DNA of 52,320 bases from Chara braunii (lineage: Eukaryota > Streptophyta > Charophyceae > Charales > Characeae), in NCBI GenBank assembly GCA_003427395.1, contig BFEA01000596.1, positions 502,813 through 555,132 on the forward strand. Reading direction: 5' to 3'. The notes under the pieces were generated by a model. It worked only from the letters and a program-made list of their open reading frames with translations, searched no databases and had not been told where the DNA came from. Positions 1 through 10,157 of this stretch are shown here, one piece after another; within the stretch, counting starts at the first letter, position 1; the number at the start of each line of letters is the position of its first letter. Made by a program: the position numbers and the translations under genes.

Positions 1-12
1 GAGAGAGAGAGG
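1..12. repeat. (GA)n microsatellite, cut by window edge
   Basis: Short GA-dinucleotide run at the left edge, probably the end of a longer tract outside the window. Sequence 13-573 holds no recognisable gene; it is AT-rich and has no motif I can name. Confidence 0.8.
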
Positions 13-573
13 CAAGAAGTGTGTGATGAGCTTCTTTTTCTATCCCTCTAAGCCATTTTTTATTCTTCCTCTTTCCTTCTGAGCAATTTTGGTATTTAGC
101 GCAAGTCGCCCTTGTTTCCTTCGATCGGCATCTTCGATCTTTTCTTTGTTTATCTCTACTGATTGATGCATGATTGCTTCTCTCACTTTGTTCTTCCCTC
201 TATATGGATGGACCGCATTGATCGGTTAATTGCCTACGATAGAGTTTTGTATGATCTCGAGGCATGAACGATTGTCACCTTCTTTTTGTTTACGTATACA
301 TGAAACTGGACGCGTGGACGATGGGTATTTTTCTGTCGAAATTAACTAAGCGTGCTAGATGATTAGATGCTTGCTTCACAATAGGACTATCCACCCTCGG
401 TTAACGAGCCAGTATGGGACGCGGGTCACTCGTCTCTGTCCATCGAAGCGAAGGGTAGGCCTTGTGCACGCACGTGTAAGCCCGATCAGAAGAACGCGGC
501 CTACACGTGTGTCTACGGCGCCTGTGCTCGGTCCAACTTTTCGAATGACTGAGTTTCCGCCTCACCCCACAGC

Positions 574-945
574 ATGAATATTGAACTCCCTTTTCGCATT
601 ACTGACGGCGAGTGTCTGAGGGATCCGGAATTCCGGGAGTATTGGGAGCACGTGTGTCTGTCTGCACGACCGAGGGGAGAACTTTCTGAATTTCCATACC
701 CGGTGGGAAACGAACGTATCTGCGAGTGGGACATCGACCGAGCTCGAGAGCGCATTCCCTACCACCCGGGATTCCCGAGCTCGTACACGTGTCACCTTGT
801 TGTAGAACCGGGAGTAATTATTCTGGAAACCGACTTCCCTCCCTACCACTGCATACTGCCCTTCCATTCATTGACCATCATCCCCTGGCGCGCAATCGCC
901 CCGTATTGGCCCCAACCGGAGTGCTTACAAGACCGCGAGTACTGA
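574..945 (+). CDS. Anonymous 123-codon ORF
   Basis: ATG-started ORF of 123 codons with a balanced, protein-like composition (many Pro, Glu, Arg, Tyr and Trp), no signal peptide and no membrane segment. I do not recognise a family. It lies about 550 bp upstream of the Gy-A gag start on the same strand, so it could be a fragment of that element's 5' region or of an older gene, or a chance ORF in GC-richer DNA. No splice sites, promoter or poly-A signal support it as a host gene. Sequence 946-1498 shows nothing else recognisable; no clear LTR end or primer-binding site for Gy-A was found there. Confidence 0.25.
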   Translation: MNIELPFRITDGECLRDPEFREYWEHVCLSARPRGELSEFPYPVGNERICEWDIDRARERIPYHPGFPSSYTCHLVVEPGVIILETDFPPYHCILPFHSLTIIPWRAIAPYWPQPECLQDREY

Positions 946-1498
946 GCCTCGGGTTTCATCCGGCGAACTCGCTCGGAGGAAGAACGACGGGCGCACAGCC
1001 TTCGGCTAAGGCCAGCCACGTTGGATTCTGAGACCAGCGACGCATGACGCCAACAAGTGGTCAGATAGCATGATAGCCATGGCGTCCCGCCCGTGCACCA
1101 AATACGAGTCTGACCTAGACAACGGAACCAGCAGAGGTAGTAGATCCACGCTCAGAAGCATAGGAACAGACTTCGACCCGTGCCTATCCTCTTGCATTCC
1201 TATCTCTGAAACTTGCCACAAGAGATCTTAGTTCCAACCTGAGATTCCACCCCCACTTTTCCAAAAATCCTTGGCACACCCCTTTTTTGCACTTCCAGGC
1301 CCACTCACACTCCGATCAGGAAGTCGCGCCAGGCGTGAGGTTGGTATCGGCGGCGACACGTGGCAAGCCCAGAGATTGCCAATCCGATGGGATACAAGGG
1401 ACGACTTGGCGAACAGGGGACGTCCTAAACAGAGAAACGCGCCACGACGCGACCCTATAGTAACCCGTAGTAGATCGGCGGGTCGGCAGGTCGCCAAT

Positions 1499-2889
1499 AT
1501 GAATGCCAATCCGGCGCTAAATGCGAGCGGGGCCACAACCCCTCGAGCCCGCGCACCAACAACCCCGCCCGATCTGTACCTCTTTGATCCTGCGCATCAT
1601 CTGGCCGGAGCATAGCTAGCCACACTGCACGCACAACAATACGACAATGATGAAGCTAGGATCAACATCCCTACTAGATTGGGAGGGAATGCGCACCACT
1701 GGTTTACCACTTACGTATGGGTCGATCTCCCGACCTTCGAAAGAAACTTCCCAAACAGGTTTGATTACATCCATCCTGAGCAGGCTTTCTTCATGATCAA
1801 AGACCGAGTTCAGAAGCCCCTCGAATCCGTCGCCGAATACCGCAGTAGGTGTTATAGGTTGTTTATTAAGTTGAAACGAGGTGAAAATGTCAGAAGAGAT
1901 TTGTTTATCGATGGGCTTCGTAGTCGAACGATGAGGGCGAAACTGCGAAAGCAGTTTTCCCCCATCAATCACACCATGCAACAAATCATAGACGTTGCGG
2001 AGGAAATGGAGAGAAAGTTCGTTGCTAGCTTCCTAGAAGGGGAGGATCGCGCCAAGGCAAGGGACTCTTCAGAATTAGCCAGATCGAAGGCCGAATTAGT
2101 TGCGCTCCAAAACAAATTTGAGAACATGTTCTTTGACTCCGGCCCCGTCACTTATTTAAGAACGATACCTGGCACAACCACAGGGTTGCCCGTAATGGTC
2201 GCCCCTACGCCTCCCCCCCTAGCGCCTCCCCGGAACCTCCCGCGAAACGAAGTGAGCCAAACGCAATACTGGAGCTGACCCGAATGTTAGTTAGCCTGAT
2301 GCAAGAGAGCAAGAAGGAACATCGTGAGCACAATGCCCGGATAGAGTCTATGATGAGATCAATGCGCCCTATTGCTGTACGAGCTACACCCATGACACAG
2401 GCAGCAGCCCCCGCTAAGGAAGTGGGCGGCGCGGTGGCTAATTTAGGCGTCTGCTACACGTGTCACCAGCCCGGTCACCTAAGGGACTGCCCCAACCGAC
2501 CAGCCCAAGTACGGGTAGGGGTCGCCCCTGTGGCAGCAGCGCCAGTAGCCAACGGGCCAAGAAGAGTAGGCACAGTGATTGAAGAAACAGAGGGAGGGGG
2601 GAGCACGATGGTTACCACCGAGGAAGCTGCGGAACTTATCCCTCTCGATCAGTACATCTCTCTGGGTTACCCAGAGATGGGAATGATTGGAACCATCCAA
2701 CCAGCTAACGAACAACGGGAAATTGCGGAATGGAGACCATCCCCCAAAGAAATGGAGTCTAGCGGCCCTACCTTCGTTACGGGAGAAATTGATGTCTTGA
2801 ATATTGTCCGAGCCCTAGATCATCGGATCCCCTTGCCTATCGGACACCAGCTGTCCATATCTGAACAGGCAAATGAGCGAATGTTGTAG
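1499..2889 (+). pseudogene. gag: Gy-A gag (capsid/nucleocapsid) pseudogene
   Basis: Gag packages the element RNA into particles. The frame opens with ATG at 1499, hits a stop at 1613-1615 and continues in frame to 2278. This part has the retrotransposon-gag pattern: a Trp-containing segment near 1700, an Arg/Lys-rich helix, and 'FIDGLRSR' before a coiled-coil-like Glu/Lys tail. A frameshift near 2280 moves to the frame that carries a zinc knuckle at 2452-2490 (C-x2-C-x4-H-x3-C, one residue shorter than the usual C-x2-C-x4-H-x4-C). The frame stops at 2887-2889. Length is normal for a plant gypsy gag, but the stop and frameshift make it non-functional. Confidence 0.8.
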
Positions 2890-2940
2890 CATTGCAAGGC
2901 AAACCGGAAACGGTTTGCCCAAAGCAGGTAGCCATCAAAG

Positions 2941-3440
2941 GGAAAGCCCCTCCCCTGCGAGGACAAACCCGATGTCCCCAGCACCTCGGACCCGATACGG
3001 TTAGGACTCGTTCAAAAAGATGATCATTTCCTTCGCATTAAGGCCATTCCGTGGAAATCCGCGGAATGTGACATAGAAGTTTGGGGAAATCCGTACAATG
3101 TTATCGTCGATTCAGGGGCCGCGGTCCTAGCCATTTCCTTGAGGGTTGTAGAACGAGCAGGAAGAAGAAAGGATCTTATCCCGTTGGCGGAAGGAGACCA
3201 CCTTGTCTCCGCAGACGAGGGAAAGATCAAGGTAGAAGGAAGGATGACGAACGTTGCATTTCGATTGGGAAAAGTTCACGCGTTGGGAGATGTCGTGGTA
3301 TCGTGAATACGTACGATTTTCGTCTGGGATTACCAGCCCTTACCGCACTAAGAGCCAACCTCGACTTGGAAAGACGATCAATCATCCTTCGGAATACGGG
3401 CGGGAAGCCGTACATTATCCCGATGCGTCTAAGTCTCTGA
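2941..3440 (+). pseudogene. Gy-A retropepsin-like aspartic protease remnant
   Basis: The protease cleaves the Gag-Pol polyprotein. The active-site motif D-S-G-A is encoded at 3109-3120, preceded by 'NPYNVIV', which is the usual beta-strand plus catalytic Asp arrangement. The frame stops at 3304-3306; the C-terminal half ('TYDFRLGLPAL', with a flap/LG-like segment) is in a different frame and ends near 3440. A frameshift at about 3300 therefore splits the domain. The frame upstream of 2941 is also shifted relative to gag. Family assignment rests on the D-S-G-A motif and on position between the zinc knuckle and RT. Confidence 0.7.
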
Positions 3441-4104
3441 ACTAGGCTCCCCACGACACGAAAAACTCCCTTCGGAAGTGGAGAACCACTCCACGTAATC
3501 ACCTGGAGGGAACCCCTCGAGGAAACAGATAAAAGGGAAAAAGGACCGGAGTTGTTGAGTAGCTCCTCCGAAGGCGAGAATGAAACCGACCCAAGATTTG
3601 GGATATGGTGCACCAACTGATTCATTACCCCGTGTGGCAGAAAACATCGAGAACATTCGTCCTTACGGAATGGAACCTCCAGCGGACGCGAGCCTTAGTC
3701 CTAGGGGAGCCACTCGTCCAAGTGTCCCGGATGGCTGATTCTTCGGAACCCCCGTGGACCCTATACGAGGCCACCACCCCGCTTCTCTCGAGATACAGTG
3801 ACAAGAAAGCGTTGTGCGACATTTCGAGACTGGCTCGTTCTTTGCTCTCTACAGGGAAAGAGGTCCGATTGTTGTGACAAGGTGTTGAGGACGGAGCTTT
3901 GGAACCCCCTGGGCGTGGCAACCCATACGAACTCGGAATCAGGATCGCGGAAAAACCCGTAAGTTTGCAGGATATCCACGACGGGGTAACACCAGAAGAG
4001 CACGTGGCAATCCGGGAAGCAGACGCCCAGATGGTTGCCACAGTGTTCTCCTGGCGATCAGACAACGCATTCATCTCGACCCCTCGACCGGGGAACGACA
4101 GGAA
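3441..4104 (+). other. Gy-A protease-RT linker, frames broken
   Basis: No domain is recognisable in any frame. Short open stretches (3605-3877, 3899-4123) have protein-like composition and are probably the degraded linker between protease and RT. Confidence 0.4.
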
Positions 4105-5077
4105 GTGGGCACGAAACAAGTGACGGTTAGCATACACGGACAACTTTATGAGCTACATGTGCCCCAATACGTGCCCGACGAGACTCACCGACTAATCGCA
4201 AACATTCTAATCGAATATCAAGGGGCGATTAGTGTCGAGGATACAAATATCGGGTTGTCGCTAGTGATTCAACACGAAATCCAGACCGGGACGCACCCAC
4301 CAATCCATTGCAAACCATAGCGATATTCCCTCGCCGAACGAAAAACCGCATTGGAACGAAGTAGGGAGTTTGAAGCTAACGGTTGGATTGAACCAGCTAC
4401 TGCTAACGGTTGGATTGAACCAGCTACTGGGCCATGGTCATTCCCTGTAGTCTTAGTTCCGAAGAAAAACGGGTTGATTCGCATATGCATCGATTATAGG
4501 ATGTTGAATGATATCACGATCAAAGATGCGTACCGTCTCCCCCGGATTGATGACGTGCTGGATGCGATTGGGTGTGCCAATTATTTTAGTAAGTTTGATA
4601 TCCGTCATAAGTTCCATCATATCCTAGTCAAGGAGGAGGATCGGTCGAAGACGACATTCGTACTGTTTGAAGGCACATGGCAATGGGTTTGTTGCCCTAC
4701 GGGGATATGCAGTGCACCGATGACCGTTCAAAGGGCGATGAACATCACCTTTCAAAACTTTGTCATTAAGACTCGACTGACCCAAGGCATGATCAAATTT
4801 TGCGTCCTTGTGTACATGGACAATATTTTGGTGTATTCTGATTCATGCCACGAGCATGCTCAACTCATTGAGTGGACGTTGGGGGCGTTGCGAGATGCTG
4901 GGTTCAAGATCGCGCTGGAGAAGAGTGAGTTCTTCCTCTTGGAGATCTAGTTCCTGGGGTACGTGGTGACTCGAGGAGGCTTGAGGCCAGATTCGAGAAA
5001 AGTCAAAGCAGTTCGAGAGGCCCCCACGCCTACGTCGCTGACGCAGGTTCGAGCCTTTCTGGGATTGGCCTCGTAGC
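4105..5077 (+). pseudogene. Gy-A reverse transcriptase, YMDD changed to YMDN
   Basis: The enzyme would copy element RNA into cDNA. The N-terminal extension typical of gypsy RT ('QHEIQTG..PPI') starts the segment. An in-frame TAG at 4318-4320 and another at 4948-4950 interrupt a single frame that otherwise runs to the stop at about 5075. Visible RT motifs are the 'PVVLVPKKNG' strand, 'CIDYRMLN', 'LPRIDDVLDAIG', and the catalytic box at 4813-4824, which reads Y-M-D-N rather than Y-M/L-D-D. The second catalytic aspartate is lost, as a G-to-A change (GAT to AAT) would do. A nine-residue segment, ANGWIEPAT, is duplicated in tandem near 4375-4430. The downstream 'FLGYVV' region is present but RNase H is absent. 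Confidence 0.85.
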
Positions 5078-5088
5078 AGTGTCGAAGG

Positions 5089-5089
<1 letters not shown>

Positions 5090-5163
<74 letters not shown>
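5090..5163. repeat. (GA)n microsatellite at the Gy-A truncation point
   Basis: About 37 uninterrupted GA units directly after the last recognisable Gy-A codons. The element's missing 3' half is replaced by this tract and the minisatellite beyond it. Confidence 0.95.
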
Positions 5164-5168
<5 letters not shown>

Positions 5169-5835
5169 AAGTTGAGCGTATTAGCGTAGACTCGTAGAGT
5201 AGGGTTGAGCGTAGAGAGTGAGGGCATGCTCACACGGGCACCTGATGACCTTAAATCCCAAAATTTGAGGCAGTTTTCAGGTCACATTGGAGAAGCCCGC
5301 TACCCAAATGTACTTTTTGGTGACCCTTTTGTCAGCAGCCTGCGTGGCCGCGGGAGGACCCTTTTTGAGACCGCCTCCAAAGGTGGTCTCTACCTTTTCG
5401 AATTTGTCTTTCTCCATGAGGTATTTCAAAAAAAAAGTGCATGAGCAAAACACCCGTGTGTGTTATTTCAGCATTCAAAAAAAGAAAAGAAAAAACTCCA
5501 TATAATTTTGAGTGTAACCAGTGTGAGTATGTGTAGTTCTGTGAGGCACAAATGTCAGGGCCGCGCCTCTGTCCTTTGTGGACGCATAACTCATGTGTGA
5601 CGGCACGGGCATCCAAAGGCACAAATACATGGTACGAAACACACCAGATATTTGTGACTTTAGGTCCCCATGTGAGTATGCCCTGAGCGTAGAGAGTGAG
5701 CGTAGTAGCATAGAGTAGGGTCGAGCGCAGAGAGTCGAAGTCGAGCGCTGACCGTAGAGTATCGTCGAAGTCGAGTGTAATCCGAGTAGGACAGATAGCG
5801 TACAGTAGTGCCGAGTGTCGAAGTGGAGGGTAGCC
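5164..5835. repeat. Degenerate GCGTAGAGAGTGAG/TCGAAG minisatellite
   Basis: Both flanks (5164-5220 and 5685-5835) are built from short related words such as GAGCGTAG, GAGAGTGAG, TAGAGTAGGG and TCGAAGTCGAG. The array is interrupted at 5221-5684 by a TIR element. Confidence 0.6.
5221..5684. mobile_element. 464-bp non-autonomous TIR element
   Basis: The ends are imperfect inverted repeats of about 23 bp: left AGGGCATGCTCACACGGG, right the reverse complement of AGGGCATACTCACATGGG, both followed by the equivalent of ACCT. A 14-bp direct repeat, GAGCGTAGAGAGTG, flanks it at 5207-5220 and 5685-5698. No transposase frame is present. The flanking repeat could be a target duplication, but the surrounding DNA is itself a minisatellite built of this word, so its true length is uncertain. 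Confidence 0.55.
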
Positions 5836-6201
5836 AGTTACGGGCGCCGTTTCTTTCTGGCGCTGCCTTGCGAAAAAAAGTTAGTCACATAACCCCCGTG
5901 CGTGTGTACCGTGCAGATATTGGCCTGGAGAGTGCTGCGGGCGATACTACCTTGTACAGGCTAAAAATTGGCCTACGGAGTGCCGCGAGGCACTACCAGG
6001 CCAGGGCCTACCATCCCAGCTCCATTTCGCTGCCGTCCCAGGGATTGTCTCCACTCCGATCAACACATAATCTGGACCGTGCCGTATAATGCCGACGATG
6101 GTCCAGATTACGAGTTGATGGCATCACAAACAATCAGCAGCCAATCTGGACCATCGCGCGCCAAGGAAACCGCGAGCCCAGATCGGCTGCTGGTCACAGA
6201 C
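5836..6201. other. No gene; contains a 14-bp inverted repeat
   Basis: No coding or known repeat signature. CGATGGTCCAGATT at 6096-6109 is perfectly inverted at 6143-6156, and a related partial copy (ATAATCTGGACCG) begins near 6068. Confidence 0.5.
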
Positions 6202-7199
6202 TGCCAAATAGCAATTGTTATAATGTAGTAAAAGAATGAACTGGAACCAATGTCGAAATCCTTCCCTTGCTGCCAGCTGCTCAAGGAGTCTAGCATAGCC
6301 ATCTCATACACCTTTCTCCAACTTGGTTGATCCAGTGGCTGTGGCAGAGCATCGGAGTGAAGCTTCGATGTTCAAAGGACAACACCAAGCTACTATGTCC
6401 CCCCGACTATGGCCGCCATGCCTATCACCACCCCCAGAGTCTTCTTTAAAGCTATCACCCCACTTGGGGCTTTCCTGGTGCAGTGCGAACCAAGAAGATG
6501 AAGATGCAGACCACCACAGCCAGGTAAGCTCCCTCGTTCCTCCTTGCTCACCGTCTTCCTCGTCCTCCTTCGTCCCCTTGCTAGCCACCTTCCTCCCTGG
6601 GTACTTCCACCATAGGCAGCTCAGCGGACGCCCCAGCAGTGTGGCCTCAAAGCTGCAAGCAAGCAAATGAGGCAGAGTACTTCGCCTCCCGGTTAAGTAT
6701 ACCAGCGAAGTACCTCCTCACGCGGTTGCTTCAAGGCTGCATGGTCTCCAAGTCTATCCAATACCTCCCACTTTCAAAGGGAAACATCACTGCAGTCTGA
6801 TATCCCCTCTTGCAGGCTCTAGACTTAGGCTACCGGACTCTAGATTCTACTTCAGCCTCCCAATGTACTAACCTTTTGTCTTCTCCTGCCTACCCACCCT
6901 CTGTTTTTGGCCTTCATGGGCCTTCCCTACTCTCCTATCTCCGCTGCGCCTGCACAACAACACTACCACAGGTAACTACCAGGCCCGTGGGTCTTCCCAA
7001 CATTCAAGTACCCCAGCGGGTCACACACACACCTATGCAATCATGCAGACAGACAAACACATAGCAACTCAGCAATGACGCATACACACAAACTTAGAAA
7101 TCTCATTAGAATACGAGAATCTTAGCAAGTCACTCAAACAAGCAGCACAGCTCAGAAAAACAGCAAGTTTCTTAGTTTGTGGTTTTCCGGTTCATTACA
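6202..7199 (-). repeat. Candidate 3' LTR of Gy-B
   Basis: The interval begins TG and ends CA, is 998 bp long (the other LTRs here are 999-1074 bp) and lies immediately downstream, in minus orientation, of the Gy-B integrase end. A purine-rich tract on the minus strand (AAGGGAGGGGCTA, 7200-7212) abuts it as a polypurine tract should. Part of it (about 6260-6680) has a clearly related copy at 50050-50460 in the opposite orientation. No second Gy-B LTR was found for comparison, so the outer boundary at 6202 is inferred. Confidence 0.5.
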
Positions 7200-7328
7200 T
7201 AGCCCCTCCCTTAAGAGCAAGACCCCTTCAAGCGACTAGACTCCTTAAGAGTCCTTGCAAAATGCATCAAATGTAGTAAATGCGAAGAGGGTTGTAAGTT
7301 GTTCATGCGGAGTAAGCTGCAGGCGTCA

Positions 7329-7666
7329 TTCATAGGCATTCACAGCAAGAGGTGCAAACTTTACTAAGACTTTGCGGTTTATCCAATAGAGCTCATCTAG
7401 AGGATGGTACCAAAAAGGGACTCGATATTCTCTGTCTTTCCCTTTGCTCATGTGCGTTACTATTTTGTCAACTTCGTGACCGCCATTAATAGTACGAGGG
7501 ATCATAGGATCATGATCATGAAAGGAAGTAGTAGTAGTATGTGATAAGAGTCTGGTCTGTTTAGAAGCATGAAAGATTGGATACATGCGCAGATGAGGTG
7601 GCTCGTCGATCACATACGAAAGACTGAAATCATCATATCCCACAACTTTTAGAAATTGCCAAAGAC
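7329..7666 (-). pseudogene. Gy-B integrase C-terminus with chromodomain-like end
   Basis: Minus-strand translation shows the usual gypsy IN C-terminal block ('SYVIDEPPHLRMYPIFHAS') followed by a chromodomain-like segment ('HEVDKIVTHMSKGKDREYRV' and 'WYHPLDELYWI'). In active chromoviruses this domain directs integration to particular chromatin. Similarity stops at 7666-7667, exactly where LINE-1 begins; the upstream part of the same protein resumes at 18067. The fragment ends with a stop near 7329, about 110 bp from the candidate PPT. Confidence 0.75.
7658..7666. repeat. LINE-1 target-site duplication, left copy
   Basis: GCCAAAGAC, repeated at 18059-18067 directly after the LINE-1 poly-A tail. 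Both copies lie inside the integrase frame of Gy-B. Confidence 0.85.
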
Positions 7667-8090
7667 GAAAATTTTGCGCCCGTACGAGCACACCCTTCGT
7701 CGCAGTAGGCAGCGTGGGCTGCCATCGCGGAACCACAGGCTACAACGCCATAGCTCCCCTGGTTCGCCACGCGCGATAACCTGCGCGCCCTCTGGGCGCG
7801 CACCGAGACGAGTAAGGGCTGAAGTGACTCGCGAAGCTGTGTGAAAAACCCAAATTCGTTAAGCACTTTGCATCGCATCCTTGTGCCCGTACAAGCACAA
7901 CTTTTGTCGCAGCGTGGGCTGCCCTTACAACGCCATAACTCCCCTGGTTCGCCACACACGACTCTCTGCGCGCCCCCTGGGCGCGCATCAAGGAAGATTA
8001 CTCGGAATGTCCCTCGACGGAGTCGCGTAAGCGGGTGAAGTTATTCGAGAAGCTGTGAGTCGGAGCGATAAAACCAAGTTCGTCTATTGT
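7667..8090 (+). promoter_or_regulatory. LINE-1 5' UTR: two tandem ~200-bp monomers
   Basis: Two diverged direct repeats occupy the extreme 5' end of LINE-1 (about 7675-7875 and 7879-8085). Both contain GCCCGTACRAGCACA, GTCGCAG..GCGTGGGCTGCC, ACAACGCCATARCTCCCCTG and GAAGCTGTG. Each also has a perfect palindrome-like core, TGCGCGCCC followed by GGGCGCGCA (7782-7802 and 7967-7987). By analogy with mammalian L1 elements whose tandem 5' monomers are promoters, these are candidate promoter units; that role is inference. Confidence 0.6.
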
Positions 8091-8220
8091 GCCATCGAAC
8101 AAGCCCCGTCGACAAGGCGGGAGGGATAGTATATCGCAGCGAAGGAGCCTCATCTACCGAGACAACTACACCAACAGCTGAAGTCATCTGTGAGATCGGA
8201 CTCGTCCTGTCAAAACACTC

Positions 8221-9660
8221 CTACCACACTGTCTCTCTCCTCATCCTGCCCCCCCCTTTACTCATATCCGTTTGCCCACTGACCCCTTCGCCATATCCTA
8301 AAACTTCGCCTTTCCCTCGTTCAACATCACGTCTATTTCTCCCCATCGGGCCCCCCTCATACTCTCATTGCGAGCCAGATTAAGAAGAACAAGATTCTCT
8401 CCCCTTCCGATAGTCTGCTATCCGTCCCTTCCGGACACCTTCACACTTCATTCTCTTCCTAACCTCGTCATTCCAATCCCATCTCACTCCACCCTCAACC
8501 CCGATTGGGATCCCGACTCCAACTCGATCACACTTCGGCCCCTCCACGATTTCAACCTCGTCATCGAGCCTGAACCGATCTAGCCCCAACCCCTCCCGAC
8601 CTCACTTCATCCCCGTCACCACCCCGATCCCAACACGACAATAATCAGCCCTCCTCTTCGACCCCGATCCCCCCCCACTTCGACCGCATCTCTCCCACGT
8701 CGATCCCGATCCCACTTCTACCCCGATTCCGTTCCCATCCCCGCCCCTTCCCCGATCTCATCCCCCATCCAGATCTCGACCTTAATCCCACGCTGAGTGC
8801 GATCCCTCCCCTCCACCTCGATTCCGACAACCCCCTCAACTTCGCCCTCAATACCCCCCACGTCGACCTCAATTCAACCTCATTTCCCCCCACGTCGACC
8901 TCACTTCGACCTCATTCCCCTCCACTTCGACTCTATTCCCCCCCACTTTGACCTCATTTCCCCCAAGTCGACCCCGATCCCACTTTACTCCGATCCCGTT
9001 CCTACCCCCGTCCCTTCCCCGATCTCATCCCTCATTTCCCCTCCATTTCGACCCCAATTCCCCCCACTTCGACCGCATTTTTTCCACGTCGATCCCGATC
9101 CCACTTCTACCTCGATCCCTTTCCCATCCCCGCCCCTTCCCCGAGCTCATCCCGATCTCGACCTTAATCCCACTCTAAAAGCGATCCCTCCTCGATTCCT
9201 ACAACCCCCTCAATTCCGTCCTCAATTCCCCCATGTCGACCTCAATTCGATATCATTTTCCCCCACGTCGACCTCACTTTGACCTCATCTCCCCTCCACT
9301 TCGATCCTGATCCCCCCCACTTCGACTTCATTTCCCCCACGTCGACCCCGATCCCACTTTACTCCGATCCCGTTCCTACCCCCGCCCCTTCCCCGATCTC
9401 ATCCCCCTTCCCGATCTCGACCTTAATCCCACTCTTACCGTGATCCCTCCCCCCTTCGTAATACTCCACTCCCCAACCCTGCTCCCGATTCCGATCACTA
9501 AAACAACCAGCATACTCTCCCCTCCCCCCTCCACATACGACTGTCTAGAAACTAACTCCCCGCCCCCTCGATCACCAACTTGGTCAGCACTCCAAACTCC
9601 CACCACGTTCTTCCAATCCGATCGCCACCCAGTCCCTCATCTTGCGCTTCTTTTGCCTTA
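8221..9660 (+). repeat. LINE-1 5' UTR: 1.4-kb C/T-rich repeat block
   Basis: The plus strand is almost entirely pyrimidine, built of words such as CCCCACTTCGACC, CACGTCGACCTCA and GATCCCGATCCCACTT. A higher-order unit of roughly 385 bp is repeated: CGACCGCAT occurs at 8681 and 9070, and GATCTCGACCTTAATCCCAC at about 8771, 9152 and 9413 (the last after a shorter interval). Long open frames here are by-products of the low complexity, not genes. Confidence 0.75.
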
Positions 9661-9697
9661 GCGTGCAGTAAGAATTGCACGAGATGCTCTTTGTTCT

Positions 9698-9971
9698 TGG
9701 TGGTTGTCCAACAACCTAGATTACACGCGATTCTCTCTTTTGTCGGTGGTTGTCCAACAATCTAGACTCTTGCGTAAAAGCGATCCCCAAGGGGGGAGGC
9801 CAAATGCTGCCAGATTTTCCCAACAATACACGATTTGGTAATCTCCACGCTATCTTCACTACGGAGTAACTCTCCTCGATCTGATTTATACATCCGTATA
9901 TATTGCTGGCCAACCTTTAAAGACTCTTTCTTTGATACCCGATCCCCAAGTGGGGAGGGTAAATGATGCCC
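9698..9971 (+). repeat. Short direct repeats near the LINE-1 ORF1
   Basis: GTGGTTGTCCAACAAYCTAGA is repeated about 45 bp apart near 9698 and 9743. A second direct repeat, CGATCCCCAAG followed by a GGGGAGG..AAATG block, begins at 9781 and 9940. A TATATA word lies near 9900. The interval 9972-10157 is the remainder of the 5' leader, with no other recognised signal. Confidence 0.55.
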
Positions 9972-10157
9972 ATTTTTTCACTCGCCTGTGCTAATATGTG
10001 AACCCATTACACACTCATCTAGACTTTTATTGAACTCAGTCCGCTCCCTCGAAGTTATCACCCCACATCCCCCATTCTGACACTGAGAGACACAAGTGGA
10101 CAGACCTGACAGACGGTAGAGACTAGCGAAGGACTGACCCACTTACACGGAGAGGAA

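Larger units (their letters stand above)
1499..5089 (+). mobile_element. Gy-A: decayed, truncated Ty3/gypsy retrotransposon
   Basis: A gag - zinc knuckle - retropepsin - reverse transcriptase order is readable on the plus strand, typical of Ty3/gypsy. At least three frameshifts and several in-frame stops break it. The RNase H, integrase and 3' LTR are missing: coding similarity runs to the conserved segment just after the RT and then meets a (GA)n tract at 5090. No LTRs were identified on either side. It is therefore an old, immobile fragment. Confidence 0.85.

Noticed and set aside
6304-6670. Paired ORFs of about 115-120 codons on both strands
   Set aside because: Inside the candidate Gy-B LTR; compositional by-products without motifs.
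8645-9661. Several open frames of 70-160 codons rich in Pro/Ser/Thr or Arg/Gly
   Set aside because: They come from the C/T-rich tandem repeat of the LINE 5' UTR and exist in several frames at once; no conserved motif.
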